A DNA stretch of 64,000 bases, from contig NZ_JAYGIL010000011.1 of assembly GCF_034931025.1 (NCBI RefSeq), positions 62,001 through 126,000 of the forward strand, read 5' to 3'. Positions 51,422 to 60,316 of this stretch are shown in pieces; positions within the stretch are counted from its first letter, which is position 1; every line of letters starts with the position of its first letter. The translations under genes and the position numbers were made by a program. Source of the DNA: Arcicella gelida. GTDB taxonomy: Bacteria > Bacteroidota > Bacteroidia > Cytophagales > Spirosomataceae. The notes beneath the pieces were generated by a model, which searched no databases, was not told the origin of the DNA, and saw only the letters and a program-made list of their open reading frames with translations.

Positions 51422-52240
51422 GTGAAAAAGATCATCGCTTACTCAACCCTATTTTTATTGGTAAAAGCTTCCTCCTTTGCCTCTATCATTGAACAAATTC
51501 CTACAAAAAGCTTTGCCGAAGAAGGCATTGCTCGTTATTATGCGGCTCATCTAAAGGGTAAATATACCTCTTTTGGTGAAAGGTATGATGATACCCAGCT
51601 CACTGCTTCACATTCTAGGTATCCTTTGAATACGATTTTAAAAGTGATTAACCTTGAAAATAATCATGCTGTCGAAGTGAGAGTAAACGATTATTGCGAA
51701 TGCGAAAAAGAGGATAGAATTATCAATCTTTCTAAAGAAGCCGCATCCAGACTTGGCATGATGGCAAGCGGAAAAGCAAGAGTACGAATTGAAGTACTTT
51801 CGCCAATTGCTTCGAATACTCATAAAAGAGCATCAGAGAGAATTGCAGATAGTATAATGCCTGAAAGGAGAGAAGTACTTTCAAAAGATAGTGGAAAGAG
51901 TTATGAAAACAATCTTTACATTAATTCAACATCTTCAAATCCACCATTTTCGGCAGAAAGAACTTATGATATTGATGGTACAGAGAAATTCCCAAAAGGA
52001 TATGCCGTGCAAGTTACGGCATTGACAAATTTAGGTTTTGTAAGAGATTTATATGATGAGTTACTAAAAATGGGAATTCCTAAGGAAGAAATATTTATAC
52101 AAGTAGCTCTCAAAGAAAATGGTAAACTATACAGATTACTTTTTGGAGAATATTATTCAAAAGAATTAGCGAATGAAAAAACCGTTTGGCTTTCTCAACA
52201 AGGTTATACAGGTGTTGTTCGTTCTCATTATAATTTATAA
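51422..52240 (+). CDS. RlpA-like septal protein (DPBB plus SPOR-like domain)
   Basis: 272 aa starting at a GTG (51422). Signal peptide (about 1-20), then a double-psi beta-barrel of the RlpA type (GIARYYAAHLKGKYTSFGER ... VRVNDYCECEKEDRIINLSK). A poorly conserved linker follows, and a C-terminal SPOR-like domain (about 195-272, GYAVQVTALTNLGFVRDLYD) that would bind peptidoglycan lacking side stems at the division site. The RVND motif is kept, but the usual RGP after it is YCE, so lytic activity is uncertain. Single gene followed by a strong terminator. Confidence 0.85.
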   Translation: MKKIIAYSTLFLLVKASSFASIIEQIPTKSFAEEGIARYYAAHLKGKYTSFGERYDDTQLTASHSRYPLNTILKVINLENNHAVEVRVNDYCECEKEDRIINLSKEAASRLGMMASGKARVRIEVLSPIASNTHKRASERIADSIMPERREVLSKDSGKSYENNLYINSTSSNPPFSAERTYDIDGTEKFPKGYAVQVTALTNLGFVRDLYDELLKMGIPKEEIFIQVALKENGKLYRLLFGEYYSKELANEKTVWLSQQGYTGVVRSHYNL

Positions 52241-52277
52241 AAAAATGGATGTCAATTTTACTTGACATCCATTTTTT
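52240..52277. terminator. Bidirectional terminator RlpA / symporter
   Basis: Perfect 16-bp arms AAAAAATGGATGTCAA and TTGACATCCATTTTTT with a 6-nt loop, between convergent genes. Confidence 0.9.
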
Positions 52278-52292
52278 GTTAAGAAGAAGGTT

Positions 52293-53798
52293 TTACTTTG
52301 TTTTAATCAAGCATAATCCCAAAAAGGTAATTGCACCATTGAGCAGTAATTTCTCAAATCCGAATTGATAACCATTTAACCATTCCTTTGAATTAACGTC
52401 GATTACATAAGTTAGGATAGGAGCGGCGATACAAACATAAGGCACAAGCTTGTCTTTAATTGGCATCTTGGTGAAAAGTCCAAAAGAAAATAGTCCTAAA
52501 AGTGGACCATAGGTATAACCAGCAATATTAAATACCGTTGAAATAATAGACTGACTACTTATTGCATTGAATATCAAAATGATGATAAAAAAAAGAGCAG
52601 AGAAACCAATATGAGTGTAATGCTTGATACTGTTTCTTTGTTTTTCTTCATATTTTTCAATGTGCATAAAATCGATACAAAAAGCTGTTGTCAATGCAGT
52701 TAGTGCTGAATCTGAGCTGGCGTAAGTTGCCGCAGTAATTCCTAACAAAAAAGTAACCGCAGCTAGCATTCCAAATTCTCCGCCTAATGCTAATTTAGGG
52801 TACAGTAAATCTGTTCTTTCAGGAATTTGGAAACCGATTTTGTCGGCATAGATATAAAGTAAGGCTCCCAAGCAAACGAACAGCAAAGTGGTTACAGCGA
52901 AAGTACAGCAAAACCAAAACATATTTTTTTGTGCTTCGCCGATGTTTTTACAGGTAAGGTTTTTTTGCATCAAGTCTTGGTCAAGCCCAGTCATTACAAT
53001 AGCAATAAAAATACCTGCGATAAAATCTTTGCTGAAATGGTGTTTGTAAGAAAAATCATCAAAGAAGAACATTTTAGCATATTTACTTTCTTGAATGGTA
53101 GAAACTAATCCGCCAACACCTAAATCTAGTTTGTTTGCAATCAAGAAAATTGTTAAAACCAATGCTGTCAATAGGAAGAAAGTCTGTAAAGTATCTGTAA
53201 CAATAATTGTTTTTACACCACCACGATAAGTATAAACCCAAATAAGGGCAATCGTTACTAAAGCAGAAATCCAGAAAGGAATATTCCAAGCATCGAAAAT
53301 GGCTAATTGAAGTACTTGAACTGCCAAAAATAAACGAGCAGCAGAACCCAGAGTACGGGCTAACAAGAAAAAAGAAGAGCCAGTTTTATAAGACATCTTC
53401 CCTAATCGTTTATCTAAATACGTATAAATTGAAATTAAATTTAATCGGTAATATAAAGGAAGTAAAACCGTTGCAATTACAAAATAACCAACTAAATTGC
53501 CTAATATAATCTGATAATAAGAAAGCGATACTTTACCAACATCACCCGGTACAGAAATGAACGTAACCCCAGAAATTGACGTTCCAATCATACCGAAAGC
53601 AACTAGCCACCAAGGAGATTGTTTGTTTGCTGTAAAAAAAGTATTAGTGTCGGCACCTTTAGAAGTATAATGGGCAACTATTATAAGCATTAGAAAATAA
53701 ACGGCTAAAATCCCGAAAGCTAATCCTGTAGTCATAAATTTTTGGTATTCAGTTTTGTGAACATCAAATTTGATATTTTTTGTTAAATTTGCTATCAT
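52293..53798 (-). CDS. Sodium:solute symporter (SSS family)
   Basis: 501 aa with about 13 hydrophobic segments. SSS features: WWLVAFGMIGTSISGVTFIS in the first broken helix, GLDQDLMQKNLTCKN and AATYASSDSALTALTTAFCI. Imports a small solute with Na+; SSS members take up sugars, amino acids, sialic acid or carboxylates, and the sequence does not tell which. An alternative ATG at 53735 (MTTGLAFGILAVYF) gives a start closer to the first helix and may be the real one. Divergent from clpS with 24 nt between starts if the longer start is used. Confidence 0.9.
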   Translation of the reverse strand: MIANLTKNIKFDVHKTEYQKFMTTGLAFGILAVYFLMLIIVAHYTSKGADTNTFFTANKQSPWWLVAFGMIGTSISGVTFISVPGDVGKVSLSYYQIILGNLVGYFVIATVLLPLYYRLNLISIYTYLDKRLGKMSYKTGSSFFLLARTLGSAARLFLAVQVLQLAIFDAWNIPFWISALVTIALIWVYTYRGGVKTIIVTDTLQTFFLLTALVLTIFLIANKLDLGVGGLVSTIQESKYAKMFFFDDFSYKHHFSKDFIAGIFIAIVMTGLDQDLMQKNLTCKNIGEAQKNMFWFCCTFAVTTLLFVCLGALLYIYADKIGFQIPERTDLLYPKLALGGEFGMLAAVTFLLGITAATYASSDSALTALTTAFCIDFMHIEKYEEKQRNSIKHYTHIGFSALFFIIILIFNAISSQSIISTVFNIAGYTYGPLLGLFSFGLFTKMPIKDKLVPYVCIAAPILTYVIDVNSKEWLNGYQFGFEKLLLNGAITFLGLCLIKTK

Positions 53799-53822
53799 TT
53801 TAAAAGATAAATATTTTTACAA

Positions 53823-54104
53823 ATGCAACCATTTGAACAATTCGAAGAAGAAGTTGATGTATTAGAAGAAGTTGTTGGGGTAGATCAATGTGACCTCATC
53901 GTGTTTAATGACGAAGTAAATACATTCGAGTTTGTGATTGAAACACTGATAGATGTGTGTGGACATTCTGCTGAACAAGCAGAACAATGTACATTATTGA
54001 TTCATTTCAAGGGTAAATGTGCTGTGAAAAAAGGTACTTTTGAAGAACTCGCTCCGATGAGAAATGATATTTGTCGTCGTGGAATTGCTGCGGAGGTTCA
54101 ATAA
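53823..54104 (+). CDS. clpS: ClpS, adaptor for Clp protease (N-end rule)
   Basis: 93 aa. Delivers proteins with destabilising N-terminal residues to ClpAP or ClpCP. Core NDEVNTFEFVIETLIDVCGH contains the N-degron pocket motif (VFNDEVNTFEFV), and HFKGKCAVKKGTFEEL is the matching C-terminal part. The N-terminal 20 residues are acidic and flexible, as needed to engage the unfoldase. Followed by recR. Start ATG at 53823. Confidence 0.9.
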   Translation: MQPFEQFEEEVDVLEEVVGVDQCDLIVFNDEVNTFEFVIETLIDVCGHSAEQAEQCTLLIHFKGKCAVKKGTFEELAPMRNDICRRGIAAEVQ

Positions 54105-54160
54105 GCACGTTTTTTCAGTAAAATTTTTCAATTACTTCAAAATCAACATTCCCCAAACTC

Positions 54161-54778
54161 TTGAATTATCCATCCAAACTCATAGAAAATGCTGTTGAAG
54201 AAATCTCAAAATTACCAGGCATAGGGAAAAAAACAGCATTGAGAATGGCTTTACATCTATTAAAAAGAGATGAAAAGCAGACGCTCCATCTGTCTGAAGC
54301 CTTAACGGCTATGAGAACAAAAACACAGTATTGTCGTCAATGTCATAATATTTCAGATGATACTCTTTGTGGAATCTGTACAAATCCTAAAAGAGATGAA
54401 TCTGTACTTTGTGTAGTGGAAGATACTAGAGACGTACTAGCGATAGAAAACACTTCTCAGTTCCGTGGACTCTATCATGTTTTAGGAGGAATCATTTCAC
54501 CATTAGAAGGAGTTGGTCCTGGAGATTTGAATATAGATTCATTACTTAATCGTATTGCAGAGAAACAAAATACTGATGCAGCGATAAAAGAAATTATTTT
54601 AGGGCTTAGTCCTACAATGGAAGGAGACACTACGGCGTTCTATCTTACAAAGAGACTTAAACCGCTTAGTGTAAAAATTACAACGATTGCCAGAGGAATA
54701 CCTATCGGTGGAGATTTAGAATATGCAGATGAAATAACGTTAGGAAGAAGTATTGTAAGCAGAATTGTATATGAGTAA
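54161..54778 (+). CDS. recR: Recombination mediator RecR
   Basis: 205 aa. Works with RecO and RecF to load RecA on gapped DNA. N-terminal helix-hairpin-helix (EISKLPGIGKKTALRMALHL), C4 zinc finger (CRQC ... CGIC, residues about 58-72), Toprim domain (VLCVVEDTRDVLAIENT, YHVLGGIISPLEGVGP) and a C-terminal Walker B-like segment. The start is TTG at 54161, chosen because MNYPSKLIENAVEEIS is the conserved RecR N-terminus and no ATG fits. Between clpS and a small secreted protein gene. Confidence 0.95.
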   Translation: MNYPSKLIENAVEEISKLPGIGKKTALRMALHLLKRDEKQTLHLSEALTAMRTKTQYCRQCHNISDDTLCGICTNPKRDESVLCVVEDTRDVLAIENTSQFRGLYHVLGGIISPLEGVGPGDLNIDSLLNRIAEKQNTDAAIKEIILGLSPTMEGDTTAFYLTKRLKPLSVKITTIARGIPIGGDLEYADEITLGRSIVSRIVYE

Positions 54779-54812
54779 AATTTAATGATAAAATTTGTAA
54801 AACCTGTTAGTC

Positions 54813-55163
54813 ATGAAAAAAATCTTATTTATTGTTCTTTTGGCTATTTTGCCCACGCTCGTTAAAAGTCAAATCTTACTGAAAGCTCAACCAGATTCAT
54901 CTGCTTCATCATTGTTATCTCCGATGATGAAAGATTATTTACATTCGTATCAGCAGAAGAATAATATTAAACGATTTCCTCAAAAGCCAATCGGTTTAGA
55001 TCAAATAAAAAAATCTGTAGAAAATATTGATAATTTAATCATTGTAAAACCAGATTTGGCACAAATGTCAAAAATGCCAGTAGTGCAACCACCAGCAGAT
55101 ATTCATCATCATTTAGTAATTATTTCTCCAAAAGAATCGAATCGAGTTACTCCTGAAAAATAA
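54813..55163 (+). CDS. Small secreted hypothetical protein
   Basis: 116 aa. Signal peptide MKKILFIVLLAILPTLVKSQ, then a mostly polar chain with HHH near residue 99 (PADIHHHLVIIS). No recognised domain. 34 nt after recR and 58 nt before the superoxide dismutase gene, so possibly read through from recR. Start ATG at 54813. Confidence 0.6.
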   Translation: MKKILFIVLLAILPTLVKSQILLKAQPDSSASSLLSPMMKDYLHSYQQKNNIKRFPQKPIGLDQIKKSVENIDNLIIVKPDLAQMSKMPVVQPPADIHHHLVIISPKESNRVTPEK

Positions 55164-55221
55164 TCTCAAATTATTAAAAAAGGGAAATTAGATTTCATTA
55201 ACATTTCAAACAAAATATCCA

Positions 55222-55971
55222 ATGAACCGTAAAAATTTCTTAAAGACAACTTTGGCATCGGCTTTTGCATTGTCTGGTTTAAATTCATTTAGTTTTTCAT
55301 TAAGAAGAAGTTATAACGATAAATTACCAAAGCTTACTTTGGATGAAGTTGTTTTAGAATCAGCACCTTTTTCATTAGCAGCATTGCCTTATGGTCCTGA
55401 AAGCTTAGAGCCAAATATTGATAAGTTGACGATGGAAATTCATCATGGTCGTCATCACAAGGCTTACGTTGATAACCTTAACAAAGCAATTGTTGGAACT
55501 CCTTACGAAAAGCTATCTTTGTGGGATATTTTAAAAGAAGCAGGCAAAGCACCAGCTGCTATTAGAAATAATGCAGGTGGACATTGGAACCATACTTTTT
55601 TCTGGAATGTGATGTCTCCTAAAGGCGGAGGTACTCCTAAAGGTGAGTTATTGGAAGAAATCAACAAAACATTTGGTTCGTTCGATAAATTTAAAGAAGA
55701 ATTTGCCAAAGCTGGAACTACTCGTTTTGGTTCTGGTTGGGCTTGGTTAATTGTTCAAGACAAGAAATTAGTAATTACTTCAACACCAAATCAAGATAAC
55801 CCTTTGATGGATGTTGCAGAAAAGAAAGGTTCTCCAATTTTAGGATTAGATGTTTGGGAACACGCATATTACTTAAAATATCAAAACAAACGTGCGGATT
55901 ACATTACTGCATTTTGGAATGTTGTAAATTGGGATGCTGTTTCAAAGAATTTTGAAAATATCACAAAATAA
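55222..55971 (+). CDS. Exported Fe/Mn superoxide dismutase
   Basis: 249 aa. Dismutates superoxide. Metal ligands are His74 (EIHHGRHH), His124 (HWNHTFFW), Asp210 and His214 (LDVWEHAYY). It carries about 45 extra N-terminal residues: MNRKNFLKTTLASAFALSGL looks like a signal peptide with an RK variant of the Tat motif, so the enzyme probably acts in the periplasm after export already folded with metal. Fe versus Mn use cannot be decided safely. Monocistronic with a downstream hairpin. Start ATG at 55222. Confidence 0.93.
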   Translation: MNRKNFLKTTLASAFALSGLNSFSFSLRRSYNDKLPKLTLDEVVLESAPFSLAALPYGPESLEPNIDKLTMEIHHGRHHKAYVDNLNKAIVGTPYEKLSLWDILKEAGKAPAAIRNNAGGHWNHTFFWNVMSPKGGGTPKGELLEEINKTFGSFDKFKEEFAKAGTTRFGSGWAWLIVQDKKLVITSTPNQDNPLMDVAEKKGSPILGLDVWEHAYYLKYQNKRADYITAFWNVVNWDAVSKNFENITK

Positions 55972-55976
55972 TATTC

Positions 55977-56008
55977 TTGGTTCTGTACACAAATATGTAC
56001 AGAACCAA
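55977..56008 (+). terminator. Hairpin after superoxide dismutase gene
   Basis: Perfect 13-bp arms TTGGTTCTGTACA and TGTACAGAACCAA with a 6-nt loop, 6 nt after the stop. The T-tract that follows is short (ATTTG), so termination may be partial. Confidence 0.7.
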
Positions 56009-56077
56009 ATTTGAAAGCTTGAAAAGGTTTATCATTTTTAAAACCATTGAGAAATTTGATAAATAACATTTACAAAC

Positions 56078-57055
56078 ATGAATTCTGAAACACTTCTCGA
56101 CACAATTCCATCACTTGATTTAGCAGATTTTCTTTCGGATAATCCCGAACGTAAAGAAAAATTTGTTCAAGATTTAGGAGCTGCTTTTAATAATATTGGT
56201 TTCGTAGCCATCAAAAATCATGGTTTAACCAATGACGATACTGAAAAACTTTATGATAATGTGCAGAAATTTTTCTTTTCTCCAGATGAATTAAAAATGC
56301 AATATGCCATTGAAGGAATTGCTGGACAAAGAGGATATATTAGTAAAGGAAAAGAAACAGCTAAAGGTTTTAAAGTACCAGATTTAAAAGAATTTTATCA
56401 CGTTGGTCAGCCTAAAGTTGATGATGGAGATCCTATTTGGGAAGAATATCCAGATAATGTTTTTCCAAAAGAGTTACCTGATTTTGAAAAATATACACTT
56501 CATACTTACAAAACGCTAGAAAATGCTGGTAAAACCTTATTAAAGGCTATTGCGTTGTATTTAGAATTACCAGAAGATTATTTTGAAGAAAAAGTAAAAC
56601 ATGGAAATTCTATTTTAAGAGCGATTCATTATTTTCCGATTCTTAATCCAGAAGCATTACCTGAAGGAGCTGTTAGAGCAGCCGCACACGGAGATATTAA
56701 TTTGATTACTTTATTGATGGGGGCTTCAGCGGAGGGATTAGAAGTTTTACGAGCTGATGGTGTTTGGATTCCAATTACTTCTTTGCCAGATTATGTTGTG
56801 GTAAATGTAGGTGATATGTTGGATCGACTAACAAACCATAAATTAAAATCAACGATTCACCGTGTGGTAAATCCACCAAAAGAAAAGTTAGGGACTTCTC
56901 GTTTTTCAATTCCTTTCTTTATGCACCCACGTTCGGAAATGAACCTTACTTGTTTGGAATCTTGTGTTGATGCTACTCATCCAAAAATGTATGTTGATAT
57001 GACGGCAGGTGAGTTTTTAAATGAAAGACTAATTGAATTAGGCTTAAAGAAGTAA
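56078..57055 (+). CDS. Isopenicillin N synthase-like 2OG-Fe(II) oxygenase
   Basis: 325-aa non-heme iron enzyme with DIOX_N and 2OG-FeII_Oxy domains. Iron ligands are His204 and Asp206 (AHGDINLITLL) and His261 (STIHRV); the 2-oxoglutarate-binding Arg275 is in TSRFSIPFF. The N-terminal VAIKNHGL and FFFSPDELKM are typical. The substrate is unknown; family members hydroxylate or desaturate small molecules. No biosynthetic cluster surrounds it. Start ATG at 56078. Confidence 0.9.
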   Translation: MNSETLLDTIPSLDLADFLSDNPERKEKFVQDLGAAFNNIGFVAIKNHGLTNDDTEKLYDNVQKFFFSPDELKMQYAIEGIAGQRGYISKGKETAKGFKVPDLKEFYHVGQPKVDDGDPIWEEYPDNVFPKELPDFEKYTLHTYKTLENAGKTLLKAIALYLELPEDYFEEKVKHGNSILRAIHYFPILNPEALPEGAVRAAAHGDINLITLLMGASAEGLEVLRADGVWIPITSLPDYVVVNVGDMLDRLTNHKLKSTIHRVVNPPKEKLGTSRFSIPFFMHPRSEMNLTCLESCVDATHPKMYVDMTAGEFLNERLIELGLKK

Positions 57056-57072
57056 TTTTATTATTTACATAG

Positions 57073-57104
57073 AATCCATGAGATTGTAAAATATCTCATG
57101 GATT
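57073..57104 (+). terminator. Terminator after 2OG oxygenase gene
   Basis: Arms AATCCATGAGAT and ATCTCATGGATT with an 8-nt loop, followed by TGTTTTTT. Confidence 0.85.
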
Positions 57105-57139
57105 TGTTTTTTAATTTATAAAAGCTATTTATTATCCAA

Positions 57140-58306
57140 ATGAAAAAAATCAGAAGACTCATCTTTCTCCAAGACGTTCTGATTCTTGCTTGTACTTCTT
57201 TTGGAGGTCCACAAGTACATTTGGCAATGTTTATTGACCGTTTTGTTAAAAAAAGGAATTACCTCACAGAAGCTGAATTACTTGAACTTCAAGCTTTATG
57301 TGGATTTCTTCCTGGGCCTACTTCTACACAAACAATTACTGCATTAGGTTACAAAATCGGTGGACCAAATTTAGCGTATCTAACTTTACTTGTTTGGATT
57401 ACTCCAGCAGTAACAATTATGACTGCCGCAGCTTTTGGAATGACCTATCTTAGGAATCGAGATATTATTAGGTTTATCCAGCCGATAGGAGTAGCCTTTA
57501 TTATTCATGCAGGTTTTGTATTAGGAAATAAAGTAATTAAAAATATTTCTGGGATAGTATTAATGATTCTTGCCGCTGGCTTTGCATTCTATTTTCAGTC
57601 GCCTTGGGTTTTTCCTATTTCATTGATAATTGGAGGAACATTTACAGCATTCAATTATAAAGATTATCCCCATCAAACGAAACATAAAATGGTTATTCCT
57701 TGGGCTAACTTTAATTTGTTTTGGCTTTTTCTATTATTTTTGGCAGTACTTGGTCATTTTACAGATTATGAACCGATTCGTTTATTTGAAAATTTTTATC
57801 GTAATGGAAGTTTAGTTTTTGGAGGAGGACAAGTACTTGCACCAATTCTTTACACTGAATTTGTAGAATTTAAAGAGTTAGTAAGAGCTGATGATTTTTT
57901 GACTGGGATGGCACTTTCCCAGGCCTTGCCAGGACCAGTTTTTGCATTTACTTCTTATTTAGGTACTTTAGTAATGAAAGAAGGCACTTGGTGGGAACAA
58001 TTATTAGGAAGTGCTGTTGGTGCGGCTGGTATTTTTTTGCCGGGTACTTTTTTGATATTTTTTGTTTATCGAATCTGGGGACAGCTAAAACAATATAGAG
58101 GAATTAGAGCCTCTTTGGATGGAATAAATGCCGCTTCAATCGGATTGACGTTAGCGGCTGCCATAACTTTTATCGTTCCAATGGTAAAGCAAGTAGATAT
58201 TATTGGGATTGTCACCGTAATTGCTACATTTTTAATCTTACAATTTACCAAGATTCCAAGCTTTTTTATATTCTTGGGAGGGCTGATATTAGGCTTTATC
58301 TTTTAG
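57140..58306 (+). CDS. chrA: Chromate transporter ChrA
   Basis: 388-aa two-domain CHR transporter. Each half repeats the motif set: SFGGPQVHLAMF with GFLPGPTSTQ in the N-half, and FGGGQVLAPILYTEF with SQALPGPVFAFTSYLG in the C-half. About ten to twelve membrane helices. By family it exports chromate, although many homologues have other or unknown anion substrates. No ChrB regulator nearby. Convergent with rfbA, with a hairpin between. Start ATG at 57140. Confidence 0.92.
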   Translation: MKKIRRLIFLQDVLILACTSFGGPQVHLAMFIDRFVKKRNYLTEAELLELQALCGFLPGPTSTQTITALGYKIGGPNLAYLTLLVWITPAVTIMTAAAFGMTYLRNRDIIRFIQPIGVAFIIHAGFVLGNKVIKNISGIVLMILAAGFAFYFQSPWVFPISLIIGGTFTAFNYKDYPHQTKHKMVIPWANFNLFWLFLLFLAVLGHFTDYEPIRLFENFYRNGSLVFGGGQVLAPILYTEFVEFKELVRADDFLTGMALSQALPGPVFAFTSYLGTLVMKEGTWWEQLLGSAVGAAGIFLPGTFLIFFVYRIWGQLKQYRGIRASLDGINAASIGLTLAAAITFIVPMVKQVDIIGIVTVIATFLILQFTKIPSFFIFLGGLILGFIF

Positions 58307-58312
58307 GAAACA

Positions 58313-58346
58313 AAAGCCATTTCAAATGTTACTCCAAAATGGCTTT
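58313..58346. terminator. Terminator between chrA and rfbA
   Basis: Arms AAAGCCATTT and AAATGGCTTT with flanking A and T tracts, between convergent genes. Confidence 0.75.
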
Positions 58347-58353
58347 CCTTATT

Positions 58354-59214
58354 TTACTTCAACAATCCTAAAAGGTACTTACCATAACCACTTTTCACCA
58401 GTGGTTCAGCTACTTTTCTGAGTTGTTCTTCATCAATAAATCCCATTCTGTAAGCCACTTCTTCGATACAACCTACTTTTAATCCTTGTCTTTCTTCAAT
58501 GACTTGTACAAATTGTCCTGCTTGCATTAATGATACAAAAGTTCCAGTATCTAACCAAGCTGTTCCTCTATTCAATACACCAACTTTTAATTTACCTTGT
58601 TTTAGGTATTCTTTGTTTACGTCGGTAATCTCATATTCTCCTCTTGGCGAAGGGGCGATATTTTTAGCAATTTCAACCACTGAGTTATCATAAAAGTATA
58701 AACCTGGTACTGCATAATTTGATTTTGGTTCAACTGGCTTTTCTTCAATAGAAAGTACATTGAAATCATTATCAAATTCTACTACTCCATATCTTTCTGG
58801 GTCATGTACTTGGTAAGCATACACCACTCCGCCTTCTGGATCGTTGTTAGATTGAAGTAATTTACTTAATCCACTTCCGTAGAAAATATTATCTCCTAAA
58901 ACCAAAGCGACTTTATCATCACCGATAAACTCTTCTCCAATTACAAAAGCCTGAGCTAATCCATTTGGTAAGGGCTGCTCTGCATATTCAAATCTACAGC
59001 CTACTTGAGAACCATCTCCCAAAAGCTTTTTGAAATGAGGTAAATCGTGAGGAGTTGAAATAATTAAGATTTCTTTAATGCCCGCCAACATCAAAATAGA
59101 AAGCGGATAGTAAATCATCGGTTTATCGTAAACAGGCATTAATTGTTTACTTACTGCTAAGGTTAGTGGGTGAAGACGGGTTCCCGAACCACCAGCTAAA
59201 ATAATTCCTTTCAT
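58354..59214 (-). CDS. rfbA: Glucose-1-phosphate thymidylyltransferase
   Basis: Makes dTDP-glucose from dTTP and glucose 1-phosphate, the first step to dTDP-rhamnose and related sugars. 286 aa. Nucleotidyltransferase motif LAGGSGTRLHPLTLAVSKQL at the N-terminus, then KPMIYYPLSILMLAGI, LVLGDNIFYG and RGTAWLDTGT. Last gene of galE-rfbB-rfbA on the minus strand, 11 nt after rfbB. RfbC and RfbD are not in the window. Start ATG at 59214. Confidence 0.96.
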   Translation of the reverse strand: MKGIILAGGSGTRLHPLTLAVSKQLMPVYDKPMIYYPLSILMLAGIKEILIISTPHDLPHFKKLLGDGSQVGCRFEYAEQPLPNGLAQAFVIGEEFIGDDKVALVLGDNIFYGSGLSKLLQSNNDPEGGVVYAYQVHDPERYGVVEFDNDFNVLSIEEKPVEPKSNYAVPGLYFYDNSVVEIAKNIAPSPRGEYEITDVNKEYLKQGKLKVGVLNRGTAWLDTGTFVSLMQAGQFVQVIEERQGLKVGCIEEVAYRMGFIDEEQLRKVAEPLVKSGYGKYLLGLLK

Positions 59215-59225
59215 TTTGTCTTGGT

Positions 59226-60284
59226 TTATCGGTTTGTGTACATTGAATCGTAATATTTCTGATAATTTCCTGAAGTAACATTATCAAGCCATTCTTGGTT
59301 GTTCAAAAACCAATCTACGGTTTTCTCAAGACCTTCTTCAAATTGTAAAGATGGTTTCCAACCCAATTCATTCATGATTTTGGTAGCATCAATGGCATAT
59401 CTTAAATCATGTCCAGCACGGTCAGTTACATAAGTAATTAACTGTTCTGAAGTTCCTTCTGGTCTTCCGAGTTTGCTGTCCATGGTTTTACAAACCAATT
59501 TTACGATGTCAATATTTTTCCATTCGTTAAATCCACCGATATTGTAAGTTTCGCCAAGTACTCCGTCATGGAAAACGGTATCAATTGCTCTAGCATGGTC
59601 AACTACAAACAACCAATCTCTTACATTTTCACCTTTACCATAAACAGGTAAAGGTTTATTATTCAAGATATTGTGAATCATTAAAGGTAATAATTTCTCT
59701 GGAAAATGATTCGGACCATAGTTATTAGAACAGTTCGTAATCACTACGGGTAACTTATAAGTATTACCATAAGCTCTTACAAAGTGGTCAGACGAAGCTT
59801 TTGAAGCAGAGTAAGGAGAGCGAGGATCGTAAGGAGTTGTTTCTGTAAAGAAATCTTCAGGATTGTGTAATTCTCCATAAACCTCATCCGTAGAAACATG
59901 ATAAAAACGCTTTCCTTCATAACCTGATGCTTTCCAAGTATTTTTAGCAGCGTTCAACAAATTACAAGTACCTACAACATTGGTCATGACAAAAGCCATT
60001 GGTTCAGAGATAGAACGGTCAACATGAGACTCTGCAGCTAAATGAATAACCCCATCAAACTGATGTTCTGCAAATAAAGCGTCGATAAAACTAGCATCAA
60101 CAATATCGCCTTTTACAAAAGTATAATTAGGTTGATTTTCAATATCTCTTAAATTCTCTAAATTCCCAGCATAAGTTAATTTATCCAAATTAAATATTTG
60201 ATATTCAGGATATTTAGTAACAAATAGTCTGACAACATGTGAGCCAATAAAACCCGCTCCGCCTGTGATTAATAGTTTCTTCAT
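59226..60284 (-). CDS. rfbB: dTDP-glucose 4,6-dehydratase
   Basis: Converts dTDP-glucose to dTDP-4-keto-6-deoxyglucose. 352 aa from the ATG at 60284 (MKKLLITGGAGFIGSHVVRL); two upstream codons begin with TTG. NAD-binding GGAGFIGS, HLAAESHVDRSI, STDEVYGEL and YSASKASSDHFV (Tyr-x-x-x-Lys) are all typical. Co-transcribed with galE (32 nt upstream) and rfbA. Confidence 0.96.
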   Translation of the reverse strand: MKKLLITGGAGFIGSHVVRLFVTKYPEYQIFNLDKLTYAGNLENLRDIENQPNYTFVKGDIVDASFIDALFAEHQFDGVIHLAAESHVDRSISEPMAFVMTNVVGTCNLLNAAKNTWKASGYEGKRFYHVSTDEVYGELHNPEDFFTETTPYDPRSPYSASKASSDHFVRAYGNTYKLPVVITNCSNNYGPNHFPEKLLPLMIHNILNNKPLPVYGKGENVRDWLFVVDHARAIDTVFHDGVLGETYNIGGFNEWKNIDIVKLVCKTMDSKLGRPEGTSEQLITYVTDRAGHDLRYAIDATKIMNELGWKPSLQFEEGLEKTVDWFLNNQEWLDNVTSGNYQKYYDSMYTNR

Positions 60285-60316
60285 AAACAAGTATTTTGTA
60301 AGTAAATGGTTATTCC

